Part shown: positions 16,625 to 24,238 of the stretch, piece after piece
Layout: the number at the start of each line of letters is the position of its first letter
How positions within the stretch are numbered: the first letter of the stretch is position 1
Origin: Rhizobium leguminosarum bv. viciae USDA 2370
GTDB lineage: Bacteria; Pseudomonadota; Alphaproteobacteria; Rhizobiales; Rhizobiaceae
Assembly (NCBI RefSeq): GCF_002008365.1
Contig: NZ_MRDL01000036.1
Span: 361,676 to 425,675, forward strand
Direction of reading: 5' to 3'
DNA: 64,000 nt
Made by a program: the position numbers and the translations under genes
The notes under the pieces: generated by a model
The model's database searches: none
What the model saw: only the letters and a program-made list of their open reading frames with translations
What the model was told of the DNA's origin: nothing

Positions 16625-18304
16625 ATGCCATCCATCAAATCCGATATCGAGATCGCGCGCGCCGCAGCCAAGAAGCCGATTTTCGAGATCGGGGCGAAGC
16701 TCGGCATTCCGGTCGAGCAGCTCGCTCCCTATGGTCACGACAAGGCAAAGGTCAGCGCCGAGTTCATCGCCGCGCAGACAGGCAAGAAGGACGGCAAGCT
16801 GATCCTCGTCACCGCGATCAACCCGACGCCGGCGGGCGAGGGCAAGACGACGACCACCGTCGGGCTCGGCGACGGGCTGAACCGGATCGGCAAAAAGGCG
16901 ATTGTCTGCATTCGTGAGGCTTCTCTCGGCCCCTGCTTCGGCGTCAAGGGCGGGGCGGCCGGCGGCGGTTACGCGCAGGTCGTGCCGATGGAAGACATCA
17001 ACCTGCATTTCACCGGCGACTTCCATGCGATCACCTCGGCGCACAATCTGCTGGCGGCGATGGTCGATAACCACATCTACTGGGGCAACGAAGAGAATAT
17101 CGACATCCGCCGCATCACCTGGCGGCGGGTCATGGACATGAACGACCGGGCACTCCGCAGCATGGTCTCTTCGCTCGGCGGCGTTGCCAACGGCTTTCCG
17201 CGCCAGGGCGGCTTCGACATCACCGTCGCCTCCGAGGTGATGGCGATCCTCTGTCTTGCCACCGATCTCAAGGATCTGGAGCGGCGGCTCGGCGACATCA
17301 TCATCGGCTATCGTTTCGACAGGACACCGGTGCATGCGCGCGACCTGAAAGCCGACGGCGCCATGGCGGTGCTGTTGAAAGATGCGATGCAGCCGAACCT
17401 GGTACAGACGCTGGAGAACAATCCGGCCTTCGTGCATGGCGGGCCCTTCGCCAACATCGCCCATGGCTGCAATTCGGTAACGGCGACAAAGACGGCGCTG
17501 AAGCTCGGCGACTATGTGGTGACGGAAGCAGGCTTCGGCGCCGATCTCGGCGCGGAGAAATTCTTCGACATCAAGTGCCGCAAGGCCGGGCTGAAGCCGG
17601 ATGCGGCGGTGATCGTCGCCACCGTCCGGGCGCTGAAGATGAATGGCGGGGTGAAGAAGGACGATCTCGGCACGGAGGATGTCGTCGCATTGAAGAAGGG
17701 CTGCGCCAATCTCGGCCGGCACGTCGCCAATGTCCGCCGTTTCGGCGTGCCCGTCGTCGTGGCGATCAACCATTTCGTCTCGGATACCGACGCCGAGATC
17801 GCGGCAGTGAAGGAATTTGTCTCGAGACTGGGCGCCGAGGCGATCCTCTGCCGCCACTGGGCGCTGGGTTCGGCCGGCATCGAGGAACTGGCACACAAGG
17901 TGGTGGAACTGGCCGAGTCAGGACAGGCGAAATTCCAGCCGCTCTACGGCGACGATCTTTCGCTGTTCGAGAAGATCGAGATCGTCGCCTCGAAGATCTA
18001 TCACGCCGGCGAAGTGACGGCCGACAAGGCGGTACGCGACCAGCTGCAGACATGGGAGGAGCAGGGCTACGGCAATCTGCCGATCTGCATGGCGAAGACG
18101 CAATATTCCTTCTCGACCGATCCGAACCTGCGCGGCGCGCCGGAAGGCCATATCGTCACGGTGCGAGAGGTGCGGCTTTCGGCGGGAGCCGGTTTCGTCG
18201 TCGCCATCACCGGCGAGATCATGACGATGCCCGGCCTGCCGAAATCGCCGTCGGCGGAGCGGATTTTCCTCAACGATCAAGGTTATATCGAGGGATTGTT
18301 CTGA
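16625..18304 (+). CDS. fhs: formate--tetrahydrofolate ligase
   Basis: This 559-residue cytoplasmic enzyme joins formate to tetrahydrofolate with ATP, giving 10-formyl-THF for purine and one-carbon metabolism. It is full length, with the P-loop-like PTPAGEGKTTTTVGLGDGL (about 61-79), REASLGPCFGVKGGAAGGG, HNLLAAMVDNHI, and the RRFGVPVVVAINHF and AITGEIMTMPGLPKSPSA segments all conserved. ATG 16625 is preceded by ACGGGGAACATTC. The 3' end overlaps by 22 bp the stop end of a small membrane-protein gene on the other strand. No serine or glycine cleavage genes are adjacent. Confidence 0.96.
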   Translation: MPSIKSDIEIARAAAKKPIFEIGAKLGIPVEQLAPYGHDKAKVSAEFIAAQTGKKDGKLILVTAINPTPAGEGKTTTTVGLGDGLNRIGKKAIVCIREASLGPCFGVKGGAAGGGYAQVVPMEDINLHFTGDFHAITSAHNLLAAMVDNHIYWGNEENIDIRRITWRRVMDMNDRALRSMVSSLGGVANGFPRQGGFDITVASEVMAILCLATDLKDLERRLGDIIIGYRFDRTPVHARDLKADGAMAVLLKDAMQPNLVQTLENNPAFVHGGPFANIAHGCNSVTATKTALKLGDYVVTEAGFGADLGAEKFFDIKCRKAGLKPDAAVIVATVRALKMNGGVKKDDLGTEDVVALKKGCANLGRHVANVRRFGVPVVVAINHFVSDTDAEIAAVKEFVSRLGAEAILCRHWALGSAGIEELAHKVVELAESGQAKFQPLYGDDLSLFEKIEIVASKIYHAGEVTADKAVRDQLQTWEEQGYGNLPICMAKTQYSFSTDPNLRGAPEGHIVTVREVRLSAGAGFVVAITGEIMTMPGLPKSPSAERIFLNDQGYIEGLF

Positions 18305-18504
18305 TCCTGGGAGCGCTGGACGGGCCGTTCGGCCAGACGACGCTGGCGCTTCTCAAAGTCCGGATCGATGAACAGCCAGATGAAAAGCTTTTCCAGAGGG
18401 GCGGAAAACAGCATTCCGATGACAAGGAACCAAGGCAGTTCGCCGGTAACCGATCCAATGGCGACGAAAAAGAGAGCGGCAATGAAGTATGCGATGATCT
18501 TCAT
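18283..18504 (-). CDS. small membrane protein of unknown function
   Basis: This 73-residue protein starts MKIIAYFIAALFFVAIGSV and has two hydrophobic segments (about 3-20 and 24-45) followed by a charged tail (DPDFEKRQRRLAERPVQ). It is probably an inner-membrane protein with a cytoplasmic C-terminus. I do not recognise a family. The start at 18502-18504 is chosen because the hydrophobic segment begins there; the frame is open upstream without a better ribosome site. It overlaps the end of fhs tail to tail by 22 bp, so mRNA from each strand can pair. Confidence 0.6.
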   Translation of the reverse strand: MKIIAYFIAALFFVAIGSVTGELPWFLVIGMLFSAPLEKLFIWLFIDPDFEKRQRRLAERPVQRSQDQNNPSI

Positions 18505-18966
18505 TCGCCGCCAACCCTTGTCTTTGCATTTGCATCTTTGATTTGGATATTTCACGGCCTGATTCAAGCGCGGATTGCAGGCTTTTGAAACAATTATGTC
18601 CTCTGCTCACGAACCGCAACGTCCGGTTTCAGAGGGATCGGACATAGGGGCCGTTGAGGTATTTGCGGAAGCGCCAACGACCGCCATTCCCATCATGCTC
18701 GTTCAACGTTCAGTTCTCGGCCAAAGCCAAACTGGCAGGCCGCGATGCGTTTGCAGAAACCAGATGCTACATGAGTTAGATTTCTTCTGGAGGTTGTAAA
18801 ATGAGAGACTGAACAGGTTTTGGCGGCGTGCTATGATTGAAGCCGCATTCACGACAACACGCCTAGAAATGACCGAGGACCGGGAGGCAGGGGTCCTGTC
18901 GTTGAGGCAGATCAAAGGATGCCCCGTCAGGATGTCAGTATGACGCGGAAGAAAAAGGGGGGAACG
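18505..18966. other. intergenic region upstream of the DUF3604 operon
   Basis: These 462 bases should contain the promoters of the small membrane gene (minus) and the DUF3604 operon (plus). A stretch near 18615-18730 (ACGTCCGGTTTC, CGGACATAGGGG, CTCGGCCAAAG) resembles decayed intergenic sequence I have seen in rhizobial genomes, but I cannot define its ends. No gene here has a supported start. Confidence 0.35.
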
Positions 18967-20907
18967 ATGAAAAACACATCCGTGAAGCTGATTCTTGCCG
19001 GGCTCATCAGTCTGGGCTTGCCCTTGGCGACCGCAGCCCAGGAGGCCACGGATATCGGCGCGCTCGATAAGGCCACCGCCAATAGGGCGTTTGCCAGCAA
19101 GCCGGCCTATTCGCCCTATGTAGGGCGTAACTTTCCGACCCGGCCGTTTTTCGGCGACACTCATTTACACACCGGAGCGTCGTTTGATGCCGGGGCATTC
19201 GGTGCGAGGCTGACGCCCCGCGATGCATATCGCTTCGCGCGCGGTGAGGAAATCATGGCGTCGAGCGGCCAACCGGCCAAGCTGTCGCGGCCACTCGATT
19301 TCCTGGTGGTCGCAGACCATTCCGATAATATGGGCATGTTTCCTGATCTTTTTGCCGGCAAGCCGGATGTTATCGCCGATCCGCAGGCCAAGACTTGGTA
19401 CGATATGATCAAGTCGGGTGACGGCGGCACGGCAGCGCTGGAGATCATCTTCAGCTTCGGCAAGGGAACGCTTCCTAAGTCGATGATCTATGGCCCGGAG
19501 ACGCGTCCCTACAAGACAGCGTGGCAGGATACGGTAAAAGCCGCCGAAGAGTACAACGATCCCCGCCGATTCACCGCCTTTATCGGCTACGAGTGGACCT
19601 CGAACACTGCAGGAAACAATCTGCATCGCAATGTGATCTTCCGCGACAACGGCGACAAGGCGGATCAGGTCGTTCCCTACACGACCCTGAAGCCGTTGGG
19701 CAGTGACAACCCCCGCGACCTGTGGAAATGGATGCAGGCGTATGAAGAGAAGACAGGCGGCAATGTGCTGGCGATCGCCCATAACGGCAACCTGTCTAAC
19801 GGTCGGATGTTTCCGATGATCGAGTCATTCACTGGCAAGCCGGTCGACAAAGAATATGTCGAGGAGCGTGCAAAGTGGGAACGTCTCTACGAGACAAGCC
19901 AGACGAAGGGTACCGGTGAGGCCCATCCCACTCTGTCTCCAAACGACGAGTTCGCCGATTTCGAGATCTGGGATTTCGGCAATCTCGATGCCAGCGTCCC
20001 CAAAACTCCGGATATGCTCGAGTTCGAATATACGCGGTCCGCATTGCGAAATGGCCTCAAGCTCGAAGCGCAGCTTGGCACGAATCCGTATAAGTTCGGC
20101 TTGGTCGGCAGTTCCGATGCGCATACAGGACTTGCGGCCATGGAGGAGGAAAACTTCTTCGGCAAGACGACGCCGCAAGAGCCAAGCCCGGAGCGTCTCA
20201 CGGCGACTTTCGTAAAAAATCCTAAAACGAATATCATGGTCATGGATTGGGAAGTGGGCGCGTCGGGTTATGCCGCCGCCTGGGCGATGGAAAATACCCG
20301 AGAGTCGATCTGGGATGCGATGCAGCGCAAGGAGACTTACGCCACTACTGGACCACGAATGACCGTGCGCTTCTTTGGCGGCTGGGACTTCGAGCCAGCC
20401 GATGCCCAGAGCCGCAATCCCGGCGCTGTCGGATATAGCAAGGGCGTGCCTATGGGCGGCGACCTCACTGCCGCGCCGGAAGGTAGGGCGCCGACATTCC
20501 TCGTCGCTGCGTTGAGGGATCCGATCGGAGCCAATCTCGACCGCTACCAGATTGTGAAGGGCTGGCTCGACGAGAACGGCGAGACCCACGAAGAGGTTTA
20601 CGATGTTGTCTGGGGCGGCGACCGCAAGCCAGGCGCCGACGGCAAGGTGCCGCCGGTCGGCAACACCGTGGACATCGAGAATGCCAATTGGACCAATACC
20701 ATCGGCGCACCGGAATTAATCGCGGTCTGGAAAGATCCGGGCTTCGACCCGAAGCAGAAGGCCTTCTATTACGGGCGCGTCATTGAAATTCCGACACCGC
20801 GCTGGACCGCCTATGACGCCAAGCGGTTCGGCGTCAAGCCGCTGGAGGGGACGCGGATGACCATCACCGAACGCGCTTACACCTCACCGATCTGGTATAC
20901 GCCTTGA
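18967..20907 (+). CDS. DUF3604 protein, secreted PHP-like metallohydrolase
   Basis: This 646-residue protein has a signal peptide (1-24, LATAAQ) and a DUF3604 domain related to the PHP phosphoesterases. Candidate metal ligands sit in FFGDTHLHTGASF (about 62-74), VVADHSDNMGMF, IAHNGNLSNG and GLVGSSDAHTGL. The fold suggests hydrolysis of a phosphoester or sulfoester in the periplasm, but no member's substrate is known to me. ATG 18967 is chosen because AGGGGGG lies just upstream and the signal peptide begins there; an upstream in-frame start at 18919 is less likely. It is the first gene of an operon: the parvulin gene follows after 86 bp and the HupE-like gene overlaps that by 4 bp. Confidence 0.85.
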   Translation: MKNTSVKLILAGLISLGLPLATAAQEATDIGALDKATANRAFASKPAYSPYVGRNFPTRPFFGDTHLHTGASFDAGAFGARLTPRDAYRFARGEEIMASSGQPAKLSRPLDFLVVADHSDNMGMFPDLFAGKPDVIADPQAKTWYDMIKSGDGGTAALEIIFSFGKGTLPKSMIYGPETRPYKTAWQDTVKAAEEYNDPRRFTAFIGYEWTSNTAGNNLHRNVIFRDNGDKADQVVPYTTLKPLGSDNPRDLWKWMQAYEEKTGGNVLAIAHNGNLSNGRMFPMIESFTGKPVDKEYVEERAKWERLYETSQTKGTGEAHPTLSPNDEFADFEIWDFGNLDASVPKTPDMLEFEYTRSALRNGLKLEAQLGTNPYKFGLVGSSDAHTGLAAMEEENFFGKTTPQEPSPERLTATFVKNPKTNIMVMDWEVGASGYAAAWAMENTRESIWDAMQRKETYATTGPRMTVRFFGGWDFEPADAQSRNPGAVGYSKGVPMGGDLTAAPEGRAPTFLVAALRDPIGANLDRYQIVKGWLDENGETHEEVYDVVWGGDRKPGADGKVPPVGNTVDIENANWTNTIGAPELIAVWKDPGFDPKQKAFYYGRVIEIPTPRWTAYDAKRFGVKPLEGTRMTITERAYTSPIWYTP

Positions 20908-20993
20908 TGTAAGGACATTTTTTCACGATGCCGGCGGCTATGTGGGCCGCCGAACCTTTCGGGGCTCATTCACTCCGTAAACGAGCAAGTGCG

Positions 20994-21851
20994 ATGGTGT
21001 TGAAGAGTGTGTTGAGGGAACCGCTGGTCCACTTCCTGCTGTTGGCGCTGCTGATTTTCGCGGCCTACGGGGCAATCGGCACCGACGCGAAAGACGGGCC
21101 GGACAGCATCGTGGTAACGGCACCGAAGATCGAGCAGATGGCCATCCTGTTCACCAAGACCTGGCAGCGTTCACCGACTGCGGAAGAACTCAAGGGCCTC
21201 ATCGACGACTATGTGAAGGAGGAGATCCTCGTTCGTCAGGCGCTTGCGCTTGGGCTCGACGAGGACGACACGGTTGTTCGTCGCCGCTTGCGCCAGAAGA
21301 TGGAGTTCCTGAACGTCGCGGACGCCGATGCGCTCGGTGCCACCGATGCTGAACTGGAGGCCTATCTGGCGGCCAATCCGAGGGCGTTCGATGTCGATGC
21401 GAAGCTGGCATTCCAACAGAGCTTCCTCAACCCGGAGCGGCGTGGCGAGACAGTCGCACGGGACGCAACCTCCAACCTGCAGGTACTGCTGACCAATCCT
21501 GCGGTAGATTACACATCGCTCGGTGATGCCACTATGCTTCCGTCCGATCTGCCACTTACCGACAAGACATCGATCGCTCAGACTTTCGGGATGGATTTCG
21601 CCGAGGCACTCGACAAGGCTCCTGTGGGGCAGTGGACAGGTCCCGTCCTTTCGAGCTTTGGATTTCATCTCGTCCGGGTGGTAGAACGCAAGCCAGGCCG
21701 AGTGCCGAGCCTCGACGAGGTGCGCGACGCCGTGACGCGCGAGTGGATCAATGCAAAACGGAGGGAACTCGATGACCAACGTTTTGCGGAGCTTCTCAAA
21801 GGGTATGTCGTGCGCATCGAGAGCCTAACCGACGCGAAAACCAGCCCATGA
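20994..21851 (+). CDS. membrane-anchored parvulin-type peptidyl-prolyl isomerase
   Basis: This 285-residue protein has an N-terminal hydrophobic anchor (about 9-28, LVHFLLLALLIFAAYGAIG) and a SurA/PpiC-like body: an N-terminal helical chaperone region (LIDDYVKEEILVRQALALGL) and a C-terminal rotamase-like domain (GPVLSSFGFHLVRVVERKPGRVPSLDEVRDAV). It would assist folding of secreted proteins in the periplasm. I chose ATG 20994 because the LREPLVHFLLL opening then sits at the N-terminus; an ATG at 20928 would add 22 residues. It lies between the DUF3604 and HupE-like genes and may be dedicated to one of those products. Its stop overlaps the next start (ATGA). Confidence 0.78.
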   Translation: MVLKSVLREPLVHFLLLALLIFAAYGAIGTDAKDGPDSIVVTAPKIEQMAILFTKTWQRSPTAEELKGLIDDYVKEEILVRQALALGLDEDDTVVRRRLRQKMEFLNVADADALGATDAELEAYLAANPRAFDVDAKLAFQQSFLNPERRGETVARDATSNLQVLLTNPAVDYTSLGDATMLPSDLPLTDKTSIAQTFGMDFAEALDKAPVGQWTGPVLSSFGFHLVRVVERKPGRVPSLDEVRDAVTREWINAKRRELDDQRFAELLKGYVVRIESLTDAKTSP

Positions 21852-22843
21852 TGCGGCTCGGAGCCCTACTGGGCCTACTCCTCCTGGTATTTCTAAGCGT
21901 GCCGGGATACGGCCATGAAATTCGGCCAGCTTATCTCGATATGCGCGAAACCGCCCCGAACGAGTTCGCGGTCGTTTGGAAGATCCCGGCGCAAGGCGAG
22001 ATGCGGCTCAGCCTTTACGCACGCCTGCCGGTCTCGTGCAGGGAGAAGGCCATGCGCACGAAGTCGATCGAAGGCGGCGCATATATCGAGCGATGGACGG
22101 TCACCTGCGCAGGCGGGTTGAAAGGTGGCGAAATCGGTATCAACGGGCTGCAGTCAACCATGACCGATGCCCTTGTCCGCATCGAATACGCGCGCGGCAA
22201 TAAGGAGATTGCCCGTCTCAAGCCGGAAATGCCATCCTTCGCCGCAGCCGGAGCGCAAACCAGCATCGAGGTGGCGAAAACCTATTTCCTGCTGGGGGTC
22301 GACCACATCCTTTCCGGCATCGATCATCTGTTTTTCGTTTTTGCTCTCATCCTGCTCATTCGGGATCGATGGATGCTGATGAAGACGATCACGGCCTTCA
22401 CCGTCGCTCACAGCATCACTCTGGCTGGAGCGTCGCTTGGATATTTCAGTCTGCCGCAGAGGCCAGTAGAAGCAACGATTGCCCTCAGCATAGCGTTTGT
22501 CGCCAGCGAATTGATCAAGATCAGGCCTGGCGAAAGGCGACTTTCCGAGAGCTATCCGTGGGTCGTGGCTTTCGCGTTCGGGCTGCTGCATGGTTTCGGC
22601 TTTGCTGGCGCTCTCAAGGAGATCGGTCTGCCGCAATCGGATATGCCGCTCGGCCTTCTGACATTCAACCTTGGCGTCGAGGCGGGACAGCTGATCTTCG
22701 TGGCCGCAGTGCTGATCCTGTTCAAGGTGGCGGGCGCCTTGAGCACAATACGGCCCACGCTGGCACGTCAGGGGGCAGCCTACATCGTGGGCACCGCCGC
22801 GATGTTCTGGCTGGTCCAAAGGATCGCAAGCCTGGCGGCTTGA
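21848..22843 (+). CDS. HupE/UreJ-family membrane protein
   Basis: This 331-residue protein has a signal peptide (1-22, GYGHEIRPAY after it), a soluble periplasmic domain of about 120 residues with two cysteines, and then six or so membrane segments. The membrane part has the family histidines: GVDHILSGIDHLFFV (about 151-165), FTVAHSITL and LLHGFGFAGAL. HupE/UreJ proteins are linked to nickel or cobalt uptake or to hydrogenase and urease maturation, but this longer type has no known function and no such enzyme genes are nearby. Third gene of the DUF3604 operon, overlapping the isomerase gene by 4 bp. Confidence 0.82.
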   Translation: MMRLGALLGLLLLVFLSVPGYGHEIRPAYLDMRETAPNEFAVVWKIPAQGEMRLSLYARLPVSCREKAMRTKSIEGGAYIERWTVTCAGGLKGGEIGINGLQSTMTDALVRIEYARGNKEIARLKPEMPSFAAAGAQTSIEVAKTYFLLGVDHILSGIDHLFFVFALILLIRDRWMLMKTITAFTVAHSITLAGASLGYFSLPQRPVEATIALSIAFVASELIKIRPGERRLSESYPWVVAFAFGLLHGFGFAGALKEIGLPQSDMPLGLLTFNLGVEAGQLIFVAAVLILFKVAGALSTIRPTLARQGAAYIVGTAAMFWLVQRIASLAA

Positions 22844-23014
22844 AACCGCGATCCACCGGAAAGTCTGCTTCACGCGCCGTAAGCGGAAGTCGGGGTGCTG
22901 AGCGGCAATGTCCCATCTGGAGGCCAAGCAGATTGCGCTTGGCCTCGGCCTGCCGAGAAGGATCATGCGATACGCAAGCTCGCCGCCATCCGGCTTTGCT
23001 TTCAGCATTATGCT

Positions 23015-23968
23015 CTAGTGACAATAACGATAGTTGCCCTTCCTCTCGATGACGTCGAGATGGAAATGCGTTTCGTGGGCGGCGTCGCTTTCCGGGTCGA
23101 GGACGGTGGTGAAGTAGAGGCAGCCGGCGGCGCTGACGGTGCGCTGGAAGGCGCCGGTGAGCGTCGGATCCTCGCGGCGAGAGCGGACGGCGACATCCTC
23201 GCCCTTTTCGAAATGGAAGCTCGCAATGTCGATGGCGTTGCCGCGGGCATGTTCGGAGATCTTGCCCGTTTCGGCGCCGTTCCGCAGGCGGCACATATAG
23301 GACGTTGCCTGGTTGACGGTGGTGATGCGGCCCCGTTCCGGCAGAGCGGTGGAGGCCGCCGGGATGACGCTCTCCTTCATCCAGCGGGCAAGGGCAAGGG
23401 CCGCCGGGCAACGGATCGTCGCCTCCGGCTTCAGCTTGATGCCGGGCAGGGCTTCGGAGACGATGATCGGCTTGTCGATGCCGCAGCCATTGCCGTCGTC
23501 GATGCGCGGCGCGTCCTTGAAGACGACGCCCAGGGCCTGAAGCGCGGCCGTGCACTCGGCGTGGTCGGCATCGCTTTCGGGCTCGATCGTCAGATGCTGT
23601 TCCTCAAGTGTTTGTGCGGCGGGGGGCTTGTTCTCCTCCGTCGGAGCCTGCGGGTTTTCCTTCCCTGGGGGAAGTGGCGGACCCTGCATTGGTTTGGCGG
23701 GTTCAGTTTTCGGCGTCGCCGGTTCGTTCGGCGTCGATGTCTCTGGTTTTTGGGTCTCTGGTTTTTGATTGTCGGGCTTCGGTTCAGGAGTGGGCATTTC
23801 TGCGGCCGGCGGCGGTTGCGTGCCTCCGGCATTTGAATCGGGGGTGGGTGCGGAAGTGCCCTCGATATCCGGCCTTTGTTGTGGCAGAGGGCCGTGAACG
23901 GGCAGGCGGGCACCGGCAAGAACGGCGGTTGCGGCGAGAAGGATCGCCAGTATCGCAAGTTTTCTCAA
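23015..23968 (-). CDS. extensin-like family protein
   Basis: This protein of about 317 residues starts with a hydrophobic signal or anchor (LAILAILLAATAVLAG), followed by a Pro/Glu/Thr-rich low-complexity segment (about 25-125, with repeated PET and KPE units) and a C-terminal extensin-like domain (about 130-317). The domain shows CGIDKPIIV, CPAALALARWM, SYMCRLRNG, ISEHARGNAIDIASF and ETHFHLDV. The histidine and aspartate pattern (SEHARGNAID, HFHLD) resembles peptidoglycan-acting LAS-type peptidases, so cell-wall cleavage is possible but unproven. The start is uncertain: TTG at 23966-23968 places the signal peptide first, while a TTG at 24037 would add 23 residues. It is divergent from the heme receptor gene. 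Confidence 0.78.
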   Translation of the reverse strand: MRKLAILAILLAATAVLAGARLPVHGPLPQQRPDIEGTSAPTPDSNAGGTQPPPAAEMPTPEPKPDNQKPETQKPETSTPNEPATPKTEPAKPMQGPPLPPGKENPQAPTEENKPPAAQTLEEQHLTIEPESDADHAECTAALQALGVVFKDAPRIDDGNGCGIDKPIIVSEALPGIKLKPEATIRCPAALALARWMKESVIPAASTALPERGRITTVNQATSYMCRLRNGAETGKISEHARGNAIDIASFHFEKGEDVAVRSRREDPTLTGAFQRTVSAAGCLYFTTVLDPESDAAHETHFHLDVIERKGNYRYCH

Positions 23969-24059
23969 CGCATCCGATTCCCTGGTGTCGATAGCTAGGG
24001 ATAACGCAAGCGGGCGGATTTCGTTGCAATTTCGCAACGTCGGGACAGATCATTAAAAC

Positions 24060-24076
24060 TTGATAAGTTTATTCAA
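24060..24076 (+). promoter_or_regulatory. iron-responsive operator (RirA type) of the heme receptor gene
   Basis: TTGATAAGTTTATTCAA fits the IRO consensus TGA-N9-TCA that RirA recognises in rhizobia under iron-replete conditions. It lies about 20 bases before a TTGACA -35 box (24096-24101) of the receptor gene. The assignment comes from the motif and the type of downstream gene. Confidence 0.65.
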
Positions 24077-24099
24077 CATAAGTCGCCGGTTTATGTTGA
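24073..24099 (+). promoter_or_regulatory. second palindrome over the -35 box of the heme receptor gene
   Basis: TCAACATAA (24073-24081), a 9 nt spacer, and the perfect complement TTATGTTGA (24091-24099). The left arm shares its first bases with the IRO box and the right arm covers the TTGACA -35 element. No known rhizobial regulator site matches it in my knowledge. Confidence 0.6.
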
Positions 24100-24238
24100 C
24101 AATACTTCTCATGTTTTTTATGCGGCGAAAAGAAGGCGGAATTCTGCATCGTCTTCATCCGCAAAAGCCCAGCCAGCCCATCGAGCGTTCGACGCGCCAC
24201 GACCAGCCAGCCCGGTAATCATCATTAAGGGGTAGGTT

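Noticed and set aside
18575..18799. Possible 74-codon gene before the DUF3604 operon
   Set aside because: No family resemblance and no ribosome site; the region looks like decayed intergenic sequence.
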